A stretch of 7,379 bases of DNA from an uncultured Coleofasciculus sp. (GCA_902805485.1 CADCTM010000857.1:1-7379); one strand, 5' to 3'; shown: positions 1 to 5,618, numbered from the stretch's first letter. A program made the numbers and translations. Notes: generated by a model not told the origin, from the sequence alone.

Positions 1-195
1 TAGCCATTAGTTATTTTTTAAAATAAAAAGTTGCTCCCAGTAAACTGGTTAAAATGTCTTAGCCCCCCTTATTAAAAAAGTCTGGGAATTTCTTCCTAAA
101 ATTCTGCCGAAAACTCTAATAATGTCTTATCCCCCCTTAATAAGCCGGAGCGACCGGAGCTTTAGTGAGGATGAGGAGGTTGGGGGGATTTCTTC
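1..195. other. Intergenic region downstream of hpnJ, AT-rich with C-rich repeats
   Basis: No reading frame here looks coding. The left end is very AT-rich and includes a TTATTTT/AAAATAA palindrome at 11-26. A short inverted repeat CCAGT/ACTGG (37-48) is followed, on the minus strand, by a T-rich stretch. It could act as a weak terminator for hpnJ, but the stem is only four to five pairs and the T run starts several bases away. The remainder is taken up by the two C-rich repeat units listed separately. Confidence 0.5.
53..99. repeat. C-rich intergenic repeat, copy 1
   Basis: This unit opens with AATGTCTTAGCCCCCCTTAT and ends with GGAATTTCTTCCTAA (85-99). Both ends recur, with one or two changes, in the unit at 121-199, so the two are copies of one intergenic repeat. 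The insides differ: this copy has only a short AT-rich spacer. Runs of CCCCCC next to TTA and TAA are a common style of dispersed repeat in filamentous cyanobacteria. No coding function is seen. Confidence 0.6.
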
Positions 196-199
196 CTAA
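121..199. repeat. C-rich intergenic repeat, copy 2, reaching into the hpnJ stop codon
   Basis: The copy opens with AATGTCTTATCCCCCCTTAA and closes with GGGATTTCTTCCTAA (185-199). It contains an 8-bp inverted repeat, ATCCCCCC at 129-136 against GGGGGGAT at 182-189, and a smaller CCGG-agcga-CCGG hairpin at 145-157. Together these could fold into a structured RNA just after hpnJ on the minus strand. No T tract follows, so it is not a classical terminator. The closing motif overlaps the hpnJ stop codon at 196-198, so the end of the gene lies inside the repeat. Confidence 0.6.
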
Positions 200-1629
200 G
201 GACGTTGTGACGTTACAAACTGCTTGCGCTTTGCTCGTAAACTCAAATACTCCTGAGCTTCCTTATACAAACGACTCCTTTCCTTGGAGTCAAAAATCGC
301 CTTTTTAACAATCCGGGCAACAATTCGAGGACGGAAATAATACTGATCATAAAAATGCTCGACCGCCTGCATCATCTCACGTCGTGATAAACCAGGATAC
401 TCGATATGAGGCAACTGATGACCTGTTTCATCCGTCATGTCAACATCACGAAAATAGCCATTAGATTTAGCAAAATCGTAAAACTCAGTTCCGGGAAAAG
501 CATGAGCAATTGAAACTTGAATCGTCTCACAATCAAGTTCTTTAGCAAACTGAAGACTTTCCTCAATTGTCTCCCGCGTTTCACCAGGTAAACCGATAAT
601 AAAGTCGCCGTGAACAACGATTCCCGCCTTTTTACAGTTCTTCATGAACTCACGCCCCTGCTCAACCGTCGCCCCTTTCTTAATATTCTTAAGAATTTGG
701 GGGTTTCCTGACTCAAACCCAACAATAAATAGGCGACAACCAGCGGCACGCATCGCTTGCAGTGTCTCCAAGTCAACATGAACGCGGGAAGTACAAGACC
801 AGGTAAAATTAAGCGGCTTAAACCGTTCACATAAGGCTAATACGCGCTCTTTTGAAATAGTAAAAGTATCATCATCGAAGAAGATTTCTTTAACATCCGG
901 GAACAATTCCAGCGCCTGTTTTACCTCATTTGCCACATCATCCACGGAACGCTGCCGCCACATATGACCATCGAAGGTTTGCGGCCATAAACAAAATGTA
1001 CACTTCGCCGGACAGCCGCGTGTGGTGTAGAACGAGATGTACGGATGTAAGAGGAAGGGCACATTGTAACGGGTATAGTCCATATCCCGCTTGTAGATTG
1101 GCGTTGCCCAAGGAAGGGCATCTAGGTTCTCAATAGGCAGCCGCTTTTCCGTATGGACAATTTTGCCATCCTTACGAAAACTAACGCCCTTGATGTCTTC
1201 TAGGGGCATTCCAGAGGCAAATTCCGTAACGCTGTAATCAAATTCCTTGTGGGTAACGAAATCGATCGCCTCACTGGCATTTAAGCTTTCTTCCGGGTTC
1301 GTAGTGACATGAGGGCCGACAAAGGCAATTTTCAAAGCGGGTTTCGCCGCCTTCATCATTTGAGCCAAGCGTACATCACTGGCAAATCCAGGCGTACTGG
1401 TAAACAGAACAACAAAATCATATTCCGTGGCAATTTGCACGGTTTCAGTGGGTGATACGCCGTGAGGAGGGGCATCCAGCAGGCGACTCTCCGGAATCAT
1501 CGCGGCAGGATAAGCCAGCCAGACGGGATACCAGTAGGATTCAATTTCGCGGGTTGCCGGCCAGCGAGAACTCGCTCCTCCATCAAATCCTTCAAACGAC
1601 GGTGGATTTAGCAGCAAAGTCTTCATCAT
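196..1629 (-). CDS. hpnJ: Hopanoid biosynthesis B12-binding-type radical SAM protein HpnJ
   Basis: The 477-residue protein has the expected length for HpnJ and its characteristic N-terminus (LLLNPPSFEGFDGGASSR, followed by the SYWYPVWLA stretch). Residues about 45-140 form a Rossmann-like B12-binding-type domain without a clear DxHxxG cobalamin motif. The radical SAM core starts near 195, with the 4Fe-4S cysteines C206, C210 and C213 in RGCPAKCTFC. Further landmarks are FFDDDTF (250-256), GFESGN (304-309) and HGDFIIGLPGET (340-351). HpnJ is known from genetics in other bacteria to be needed for the cyclitol ether head group of bacteriohopanetetrol, after HpnI and HpnK. The ATG at 1629 is followed directly by a second ATG; only a weak AGAAG precedes them. 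It lies downstream of, and in the same direction as, squalene synthase. The cytosolic or membrane-surface location and the exact reaction are inferred from the family. Confidence 0.9.
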   Translation of the reverse strand: MMKTLLLNPPSFEGFDGGASSRWPATREIESYWYPVWLAYPAAMIPESRLLDAPPHGVSPTETVQIATEYDFVVLFTSTPGFASDVRLAQMMKAAKPALKIAFVGPHVTTNPEESLNASEAIDFVTHKEFDYSVTEFASGMPLEDIKGVSFRKDGKIVHTEKRLPIENLDALPWATPIYKRDMDYTRYNVPFLLHPYISFYTTRGCPAKCTFCLWPQTFDGHMWRQRSVDDVANEVKQALELFPDVKEIFFDDDTFTISKERVLALCERFKPLNFTWSCTSRVHVDLETLQAMRAAGCRLFIVGFESGNPQILKNIKKGATVEQGREFMKNCKKAGIVVHGDFIIGLPGETRETIEESLQFAKELDCETIQVSIAHAFPGTEFYDFAKSNGYFRDVDMTDETGHQLPHIEYPGLSRREMMQAVEHFYDQYYFRPRIVARIVKKAIFDSKERSRLYKEAQEYLSLRAKRKQFVTSQRP

Positions 1630-1650
1630 CGGTTTCTTCTGTGTAATGGC

Positions 1651-1680
1651 TTATTGGTTCAATGAAATGGGAACTGTCAA
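1651..1680 (-). promoter_or_regulatory. Possible hpnJ promoter
   Basis: On the minus strand a perfect -35 hexamer TTGACA (1680-1675) is followed after 18 nt by CAATAA (1656-1651), a poor -10. A start near 1644 would leave a leader of about 15 nt before hpnJ. The -35 box lies inside one arm of the 12-nt inverted repeat described separately. The weak -10 keeps confidence low; hpnJ could equally be read through from the squalene synthase gene. Confidence 0.2.
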
Positions 1681-1778
1681 GTTAATGCCGATCCGAGTTT
1701 CTTAACCGAAAGCTCATTGTTGAGCGGAATTTTGAGATGAATTAGAACAATTGAGCGGCGTCTTAGTTAACTTGACAG
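1674..1778. repeat. Perfect 12-nt inverted repeat with 81-nt spacer
   Basis: CTGTCAAGTTAA at 1674-1685 is the exact reverse complement of TTAACTTGACAG at 1767-1778. Each arm, read inward or outward, contains a TTGACA hexamer. The spacer also contains a direct repeat TTGAGCGG at 1720-1727 and 1751-1758. The right arm falls inside the small reading frame 1714-1866. It may be a hairpin, a paired regulator site, or the ends of a small decayed element; no target-site duplication was recognised. Confidence 0.5.
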
Positions 1779-1866
1779 AAATCATGCGAGTCCAAGAGCC
1801 GCAGCGAACTAACGCGATCGCATTCTGACGAGTTGGAATTTCTTCTACATAAAAACCACAATCCAT
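1714..1866 (-). CDS. Small hypothetical protein between squalene synthase and hpnJ
   Basis: This unassigned 50-codon frame lies between the two hopanoid genes, in their direction. It starts with ATG at 1866, with GGAG nine bases upstream. A TTG start five codons earlier, also preceded by GGAG, is possible. The frame opens just after the squalene synthase stop codon and ends in TGA. The first two thirds look like protein (GFYVEEIPTRQNAIALVRCG, then SWTRMISVK) with codon choice like the neighbours, including GCG ATC GC from a HIP1 site. The tail is low-complexity and rich in Ser, Asn and Gln, as if it had run past an original stop. No domain, signal peptide or membrane segment is recognised. 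It may be a real small gene, the decayed end of a larger one, or chance. Confidence 0.35.
   Translation of the reverse strand: MDCGFYVEEIPTRQNAIALVRCGSWTRMISVKLTKTPLNCSNSSQNSAQQ
1814..1821. repeat. HIP1 octamer GCGATCGC (one of six in the window)
   Basis: Exact GCGATCGC palindromes occur at 1814, 2388, 2817, 4317, 5154 and 5266. This octamer is strongly over-represented in many cyanobacterial genomes and is the best single marker here of cyanobacterial origin. Four of the six lie in coding sequence (squalene synthase, TPR protein, sigma-like protein), one in the small frame at 1714-1866, and one in the region upstream of squalene synthase. hpnJ, the VOC gene and the prohibitin gene have none. 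Confidence 0.9.
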
Positions 1867-1894
1867 CAGAGCAAGCTCCAACCGTACTCCGCCT

Positions 1895-2716
1895 TTACTG
1901 GCTCATATTCGTCACCTGCTGAATCAGTGCCAAAACATCACTGCGACTCAGTTTATCTTTACCATGAGCCAGAGCATCCAAAGTTCCCTGAGCCAAAGTC
2001 AGGAGAATTTGACAAAAGTCCAACGCCGGACCAACGGGCAGGGCGTTAGTATAAGCTTCTGCTAGCACTAGATTTCGGCGAGCATATCCCTGCATATCTT
2101 CAGCACTCCAACCTTCTGGGAAAAAGTCTACTTCACGTAGCAGATCTTCAGTATGGTTCCGCAGAAAATTTACTGATTGTAAGCCTCGACCAAACCCCAA
2201 CGCCTGCACTCGATTTGTTTCGGTTCCATCGTACCAAGCCCATAAATCGGAAAGTAACAAGCCAACAGCACCGGCAACACTAAATGTGTAACGATCTAAA
2301 TCTGACTCGTTATGAATTTTCCAGTTACATTCTGCCCAGTCCGCCATGCGGTCTGCCATTGCTGCCGTCGCATCCCAAATTCGAGGAGCGATCGCTTCTG
2401 GCGCCAGGAGCAACCATTCTCTAATCCGCAGCGTTACCTCCTCTAATGAATCCTCATGCCTGTTAAATCCGGCAGAAAAAGCCTCAATCGCAAAACTATC
2501 AACCCCTGATTGTAAAGTCAGGCTAATTGTCCGTAACAGTTTCGCCTTTGTCGGATTATCCAGTTGCGGATGATCTTCAATCTGATCGATGGCACGCATA
2601 CATAGATAAGCTGAGGTCACGGCTTCTTGCAGCCCTGGCGGTAAGCGACATATGGGAATGTAAAAAGTCCGGCTGGTCTCTTTTAAGACTTCTAAGGCAT
2701 CTCGACGCAAATCCAT
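1895..2716 (-). CDS. Squalene synthase (phytoene/squalene synthase family)
   Basis: The 273-residue all-helical prenyl synthase should join two farnesyl diphosphates, via presqualene diphosphate, into squalene, the substrate for hopanoid cyclisation. Seen features are SRTF at 15-18, the first Asp-rich motif DQIED at 44-48 within YLCMRAIDQIEDH, the YTFSVAGAVG segment at 143-152, and the second motif NFLRNHTED at 183-191. In the second motif the usual first Asp is Asn187, while Asp191 is kept. The start is set at 2716: AGAGGAG lies eight bases upstream and the family's MDLRRDALEVLKETSRTF-like beginning fits. An upstream in-frame ATG at 2830 would add 38 residues unlike the family and with no good ribosome site. 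It lies upstream of hpnJ in the same direction, so a hopanoid role is favoured over carotenoid synthesis. HpnC, HpnD or dehydrosqualene synthase activity cannot be excluded. Confidence 0.85.
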   Translation of the reverse strand: MDLRRDALEVLKETSRTFYIPICRLPPGLQEAVTSAYLCMRAIDQIEDHPQLDNPTKAKLLRTISLTLQSGVDSFAIEAFSAGFNRHEDSLEEVTLRIREWLLLAPEAIAPRIWDATAAMADRMADWAECNWKIHNESDLDRYTFSVAGAVGLLLSDLWAWYDGTETNRVQALGFGRGLQSVNFLRNHTEDLLREVDFFPEGWSAEDMQGYARRNLVLAEAYTNALPVGPALDFCQILLTLAQGTLDALAHGKDKLSRSDVLALIQQVTNMSQ

Positions 2717-2724
2717 CCGTTCCA

Positions 2725-2731
2725 CTCCTCT
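2725..2731 (-). promoter_or_regulatory. Ribosome binding site fixing the squalene synthase start
   Basis: AGAGGAG on the minus strand sits eight bases before the ATG at 2716. It is the best Shine-Dalgarno match near this gene and supports a 273-residue product over the 311-residue frame that begins at 2830. Confidence 0.7.
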
Positions 2732-2737
2732 GACATT

Positions 2738-2743
2738 TTTATA
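2738..2743 (-). promoter_or_regulatory. Possible -10 element of squalene synthase
   Basis: TATAAA on the minus strand would place the transcript start near 2731, immediately before the ribosome site. No good -35 hexamer is seen 16-18 nt upstream (the bases there read about CGTGCC), so the promoter would need an activator or is misassigned. If real, it rules out the longer start at 2830. Confidence 0.3.
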
Positions 2744-2970
2744 CAAAGCTACACTTTGATGGCACGTTGCTGAACCTAGATAATGATCAAATCCTGTATT
2801 TTTTCCTCCACTGAGTGCGATCGCTTCCATTAGCTCGTTAATTTCCTGCCTGCCGTTGCGTCTTACTGGGCTTCGTCACATTCGCTGCAACAGCATCTTA
2901 CAATGCCAATACCTCCGCAAGAGAGGCATCTTCCTATCAAGTGTTTTTCAAAAATTTAAGCCTAATCGCT

Positions 2971-3004
2971 CCGAAACTTGGTTTAATCCGAAACTTCGTT
3001 TAAT
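2971..3004. repeat. 17-nt tandem duplication, two copies
   Basis: CCGAAACTTGGTTTAAT (2971-2987) is followed without a gap by CCGAAACTTCGTTTAAT (2988-3004), with one mismatch in 17. It sits about 255 nt upstream of the squalene synthase start. Two adjacent copies could be paired binding sites or a simple slippage product. Confidence 0.65.
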
Positions 3005-3024
3005 GAAACGCTGATTGCTGAGGA

Positions 3025-3147
3025 CTAAGTATCCACGGCATTCATCCAAAAGGTCAAAATCGGCAGTACCAACAGTCCAACTGGTTTCTCTTTGATCTCC
3101 TTGGTGTTTTCATGGCGAGCAAGATACCATTTCGATATCAAAAACAT
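3025..3147 (-). other. Unassigned short reading frame or gene fragment
   Basis: A 40-codon frame from an ATG at 3147 to a TAG. The first part is charged (SKWYLARHENTKEIKEKP), followed by a hydrophobic run ending in FWMNAVDT. No Shine-Dalgarno sequence precedes the ATG, and no family is recognised. It is more likely a remnant or chance than a gene. Confidence 0.2.
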
Positions 3148-3219
3148 CAAGGTATGATAGCGTCATTTTTTGAAAGAACCTACTCTACATATCTGTGGTG
3201 ACAAAGGTAGATAAGGCTT

Positions 3220-3294
3220 TCAGCTCCGACTTTTGAGCCAAACCCAACACTTCTCAATGCGATTGAAGTCAGGAGAATAGGGAGGCAGATCTGG
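3220..3294 (-). pseudogene. IS630-family transposase relic (C-terminal DDE segment)
   Basis: Read on the minus strand, the frame encodes LPPYSPDFNRIEKCWVWLKS and then stops after two more codons. This is the hallmark block around the last catalytic acidic residue (Glu of RIEK) of IS630/Tc1-type transposases. The N-terminal half with the two catalytic Asp residues is absent, and the frame is blocked by TGA on both sides (3295-3297 and 3220-3222). The copy is therefore a dead fragment. Terminal inverted repeats and TA target duplications are not recognisable. It marks a past insertion in the spacer between squalene synthase and the TPR gene. Confidence 0.75.
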
Positions 3295-3426
3295 TCAACT
3301 CAACCTTACCTACTATTAGACCAACAAATTTTGGCGGCTTTACAATTACCAAACAGCGTATTACTTAGCACGACTGAAGGTTATACTTTGGCTGCTCCTA
3401 AACCTAAGCTTGAGCGTAAAATTTAA
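3295..3426 (+). pseudogene. Unassigned 3' gene fragment next to the IS630 relic
   Basis: Starting exactly where the transposase relic breaks off, a plus-strand frame of 43 codons runs to TAA at 3424-3426. It reads like the end of a protein: LLLDQQILAALQLPNSVLLS, then TTEGYTLAAPKPKLERKI. There is no start codon with a ribosome site in this piece, and the frame upstream is the antisense of the transposase relic. The simplest reading is the tail of a gene truncated when the insertion sequence arrived. The family is not recognised, and a chance frame remains possible. Confidence 0.3.
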
Positions 3427-3487
3427 AGCGTTGCTGAATTAATGTTGTTAAAATTCATAGAGGCAACAACAAGGAATTGCCCATAAT

Positions 3488-4576
3488 TTAATTAGCTCTG
3501 CGGTAATAAATAATTTGCGCCAAATCATTGCGTAAAAAAGCTTCTTCCTGAGAATTGCCCAAAGCACCTGCTAAAGAGATCGCCTTTTCATAAAAAACCC
3601 GTGCATTTGCCAAGTTTCCCGTCCCTTGATAAGCCTTAGCAGCTAACCGCAGCGACAGCAATTCTTCATTGCGATTTTTTTCTCTCTGAGCTAAACTCAA
3701 GTGTTGCTCAAGCACTCTCAACGCTTCCCCATACTGTCTCATTGTTGTGTAAGACTGCCCTAAACCTCGAAGCGCTCGAAACTGGCTAGGGATATCATTA
3801 CTAATCTGAGCAAGTGATAATGCCGACTGGTAAGAGAACAGAGCTTCCTTCGGGACGTTAGTGGCACGATAAGCATCTCCCAAATTATTGCGCGTATTCG
3901 CTTCTCCTAAAGAGTTACCCGAAAAACTCCGCAAAGCGAGGGCAGCTTGATAGTATTTAATCGCTTCTGGATAATTTCCTGCTGTTGCCGCCGCTAAACC
4001 CAAATTACTCAAACTTAACCCTTCACCTTGCTGGTTCTTAATACTACGGGTAATTTTAAGAGCTTCGATAAAACTGTCCCGCGCTGCTTCAAAATTGCCA
4101 GCTTGCAGCAAGACTGTACCGATGTTATTTAAGCCATAAATTTGTCCCATGAAATCTTGCCGAGAACGAGCAATTCCCAAGCGTCGGCGCAGAGAATCTT
4201 CTGCCTGTTGGAAGCGTCCTAATTTAGCATAAGTTACACCCAGATAATCGTAGGTAACACCCATTGCCTCAATGTCACCAACTTTTTGATAAAGGTTGAG
4301 TGCCTGTAACCAATTAGCGATCGCACTTTCAAAATTTCCGCTGCGCTGCGCCTGTCTCCCCAAACGCATCAATGTATCTGCCTTATCTCGATCTTCCCCC
4401 TGAATGCCATTGTTTAAAGGGATATCCAGTTGTTGTTCCAGGTTACTTCTTGAAGTACCACCCAAAGGAAAATTTTGACCCATAGCCGCCGTACTAACAA
4501 GTAATACCCAGGCGTTAAGCGTCAGCACAACTCCCAAAGAGCTATAGAACTTATAGTTGCAAAAAAAGGCTTTCAT
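3488..4576 (-). CDS. Exported TPR-repeat protein
   Basis: The 362-residue protein starts with a signal peptide: Lys2, a hydrophobic core at about 13-30, and a likely cleavage near AMG-Q (31-34). It should be periplasmic or membrane-attached by an uncleaved signal. From about residue 61 to the end it is built of tetratricopeptide repeats with a 40-residue register. Conserved G-[ND]-[FY] turns recur at 80, 120, 160, 200, 240, 280 and 320 (for example GNFESAI, GNFEAAR, GNYPEAI). This is the TPR_12 or kinesin-light-chain type of spacing rather than the 34-residue type. No enzyme domain is attached, so a protein-binding scaffold role is inferred. The ATG has no Shine-Dalgarno sequence, but the signal peptide supports it. 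The gene follows the sigma-like gene by 89 nt and is probably co-transcribed with it. Confidence 0.85.
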   Translation of the reverse strand: MKAFFCNYKFYSSLGVVLTLNAWVLLVSTAAMGQNFPLGGTSRSNLEQQLDIPLNNGIQGEDRDKADTLMRLGRQAQRSGNFESAIANWLQALNLYQKVGDIEAMGVTYDYLGVTYAKLGRFQQAEDSLRRRLGIARSRQDFMGQIYGLNNIGTVLLQAGNFEAARDSFIEALKITRSIKNQQGEGLSLSNLGLAAATAGNYPEAIKYYQAALALRSFSGNSLGEANTRNNLGDAYRATNVPKEALFSYQSALSLAQISNDIPSQFRALRGLGQSYTTMRQYGEALRVLEQHLSLAQREKNRNEELLSLRLAAKAYQGTGNLANARVFYEKAISLAGALGNSQEEAFLRNDLAQIIYYRRAN

Positions 4577-4608
4577 TTACAAAAATTAGCGGGGATTTAA
4601 AAGTTGGA

Positions 4609-4663
4609 AAACAAGGCTTTCAGTTGTGCGCCTATGGAGTATTTCGTTTATGATGCCTTGTTT
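4609..4663 (-). promoter_or_regulatory. Inverted repeat in the sigma-like/TPR spacer, possible attenuator
   Basis: AAACAAGGC (4609-4617) and GCCTTGTTT (4655-4663) are perfect 9-nt complements around a 37-nt loop. The repeat begins two bases after the sigma-like stop codon. On the minus strand the second arm ends in TTTT and then CC. It could act as a leaky terminator lowering TPR expression, or protect the 3' end of the first message. The large loop makes a strong intrinsic terminator unlikely. Confidence 0.3.
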
Positions 4664-4665
4664 CG

Positions 4666-5334
4666 TTAGTCCTTCAATACAGGCATCGCACCAAATGGGG
4701 ACTCCGCGTCTTGAGGCGTCATCTCTTCACCCAAATAAATCTGACGAATATCTTCAGGGAGAGCCGCCTGTAGAAGCTGATATCCTTGTTGAAGTAAAAT
4801 TCTGACTTGAGCTGGTGAAATTTCTTCTCCCTCAGCTTGCAGATAAGCCGCAATTCGGGTTTCGCTCCAATGGAACGTTTGTGCCATAACAACCATTAAG
4901 CGAGTCATCGGTTGCAATTGTTCTAGTGCTTGTTCAAGGTAACACCACAACGGCGGCGGCGAGACTTGTAGGTTATAGTGAATTGACTCTACAGGCGGTA
5001 AGTCGGCTTGGTTAATGCAGATGGCAGTTTGGTTAATCAACCAGTTTTGGAAGGAATTAGTTTCTGGATTTGGATCGAGGCGCAAATCAAGTCCACCTAG
5101 TTCATAGAATATATGACGCCAGGTTAAGGCAAAGAGGTAGTCTGCCTGCACAGGCGATCGCGCGGAATGCCGAATTAAGGTAAAAACAATCGGACTATAG
5201 CGGCAAAAAATCGTCGTGAAGTACTTGCCTTGTTCAGGATGACGCTGAAAAAGAGTCAGCAATTCGCGATCGCTCATGTGAAATAGCGATTTGACGATGG
5301 GATGGTTGGATTGAGAAAATTGTGGAATTTGCAC
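4666..5334 (-). CDS. Sigma-70-like (ECF-type) protein, divergent
   Basis: The 222-residue protein resembles the small sigma-70-like proteins of cyanobacteria. Residues 21-100 match a region 2-like helical domain (SDRELLTLFQRHPE, then FCRYSPIVFTLIRHSAR and an ALTWRHIFYEL stretch). Residues 130-192 form a region 4-like helix-turn-helix (LEQLQPMTRLMVVMAQTFHW, then SETRIAAYLQ and an AQVRILLQQGYQLL helix). The -10 recognition segment of region 2 is poorly conserved, so it may be a promoter-specific sigma factor or an inactive relative. The start is GTG at 5334. An ATG at 5277 (residue 20) has no ribosome site either, and the HPIVKSLF stretch before it looks conserved, favouring the GTG. The downstream partner is an exported TPR protein, not a recognisable anti-sigma factor. 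Confidence 0.65.
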   Translation of the reverse strand: MQIPQFSQSNHPIVKSLFHMSDRELLTLFQRHPEQGKYFTTIFCRYSPIVFTLIRHSARSPVQADYLFALTWRHIFYELGGLDLRLDPNPETNSFQNWLINQTAICINQADLPPVESIHYNLQVSPPPLWCYLEQALEQLQPMTRLMVVMAQTFHWSETRIAAYLQAEGEEISPAQVRILLQQGYQLLQAALPEDIRQIYLGEEMTPQDAESPFGAMPVLKD

Positions 5335-5618
5335 TGGTCTTAACTTCTAAGCGTGGAGGTAAGGAAAAGTAGAGCTGATGCTTCCCAACTATATCTAGCA
5401 CCTATCCCCGTTAATAAAGATACCAATCGCTATTTGTGAGGCTCCGATTCCCCATCTAGAGAAGTGATCACAGATTGCGATCGGCTCTTTTCTAGCGGAG
5501 TGATGGTTAAACTTAGTAAAATTGGTAACATCTATGGACAAGTCTAGGGGTAATAATCTTACCTGCAACAGGACAACAGATTCATTGAAGTTAAAATCGA
5601 GTCATTACGTGTCAGTTC
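5335..5618. promoter_or_regulatory. Divergent promoter region of sigma-like and VOC genes
   Basis: Both flanking genes start outward from this 284-nt spacer, so it should hold their promoters. For the sigma-like gene, TATAGT on the minus strand (5393-5388) with TTATTA 18 nt upstream is a weak candidate and gives a leader of about 47 nt. No convincing promoter is seen for the VOC gene; TTAAAAT near 5590 is the best -10-like match. An 8-bp palindrome GTGATCAC lies at 5464-5471 within the first of two spaced direct repeats listed separately. No RNA gene is recognised. Confidence 0.35.
5455..5504. repeat. Direct repeat spaced 36 nt, possible operator pair
   Basis: TCTAGAGAAGTGAT at 5455-5468 and TCTAGCGGAGTGAT at 5491-5504 match in 12 of 14 positions, and their start-to-start distance is 36 nt. 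The first overlaps the palindrome GTGATCAC. The position in a divergent intergenic region fits regulator binding sites, though two imperfect copies may be chance. Confidence 0.35.

Larger units (their letters stand above)
2744..3487. other. Long non-coding stretch with decayed gene fragments
   Basis: No intact gene is seen between squalene synthase and the TPR gene. The left part (2831-2970) shows no recognisable signal beyond mixed-composition spacer. The stretch then holds a 17-nt tandem duplication (2971-3004), an unassigned 40-codon frame (3025-3147, minus), an IS630-family transposase relic (3220-3294, minus), a plus-strand unassigned fragment (3295-3426), and a weak inverted repeat TGTTGTT/AACAACA (3443-3471) downstream of the TPR stop. 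The pattern suggests an old insertion site with remnants of at least two genes. Confidence 0.55.

Noticed and set aside
1..199. Possible CRISPR array, because of repeated C-rich units
   Set aside because: There are only two units of unequal length and no regular spacers; they fit dispersed intergenic repeats better.
930..1136. Short frames on both strands within hpnJ
   Set aside because: They overlap the conserved radical SAM core of hpnJ in other frames and have no ribosome site or protein-like character.
2717..2830. A 38-residue N-terminal extension of squalene synthase beginning at an ATG at 2830
   Set aside because: The extension does not resemble the family, lacks a ribosome site, and the ATG at 2716 has an excellent AGAGGAG eight bases upstream.
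3443..3471. TGTTGTT/AACAACA hairpin after the TPR gene as its terminator
   Set aside because: The stem is only seven AT-rich pairs, with a 15-nt loop and no T tract on the minus strand.
2744..3487. tRNA, rRNA or riboswitch in the long gene-free stretch
   Set aside because: No cloverleaf, TTCGA-type T-loop or conserved riboswitch core was recognised on either strand.
5502..5549. A tiny 14-to-15-codon plus-strand frame upstream of the VOC gene, possibly a leader peptide
   Set aside because: The GGAG is too close to the ATG and there is no regulatory residue pattern or terminator/antiterminator pair.
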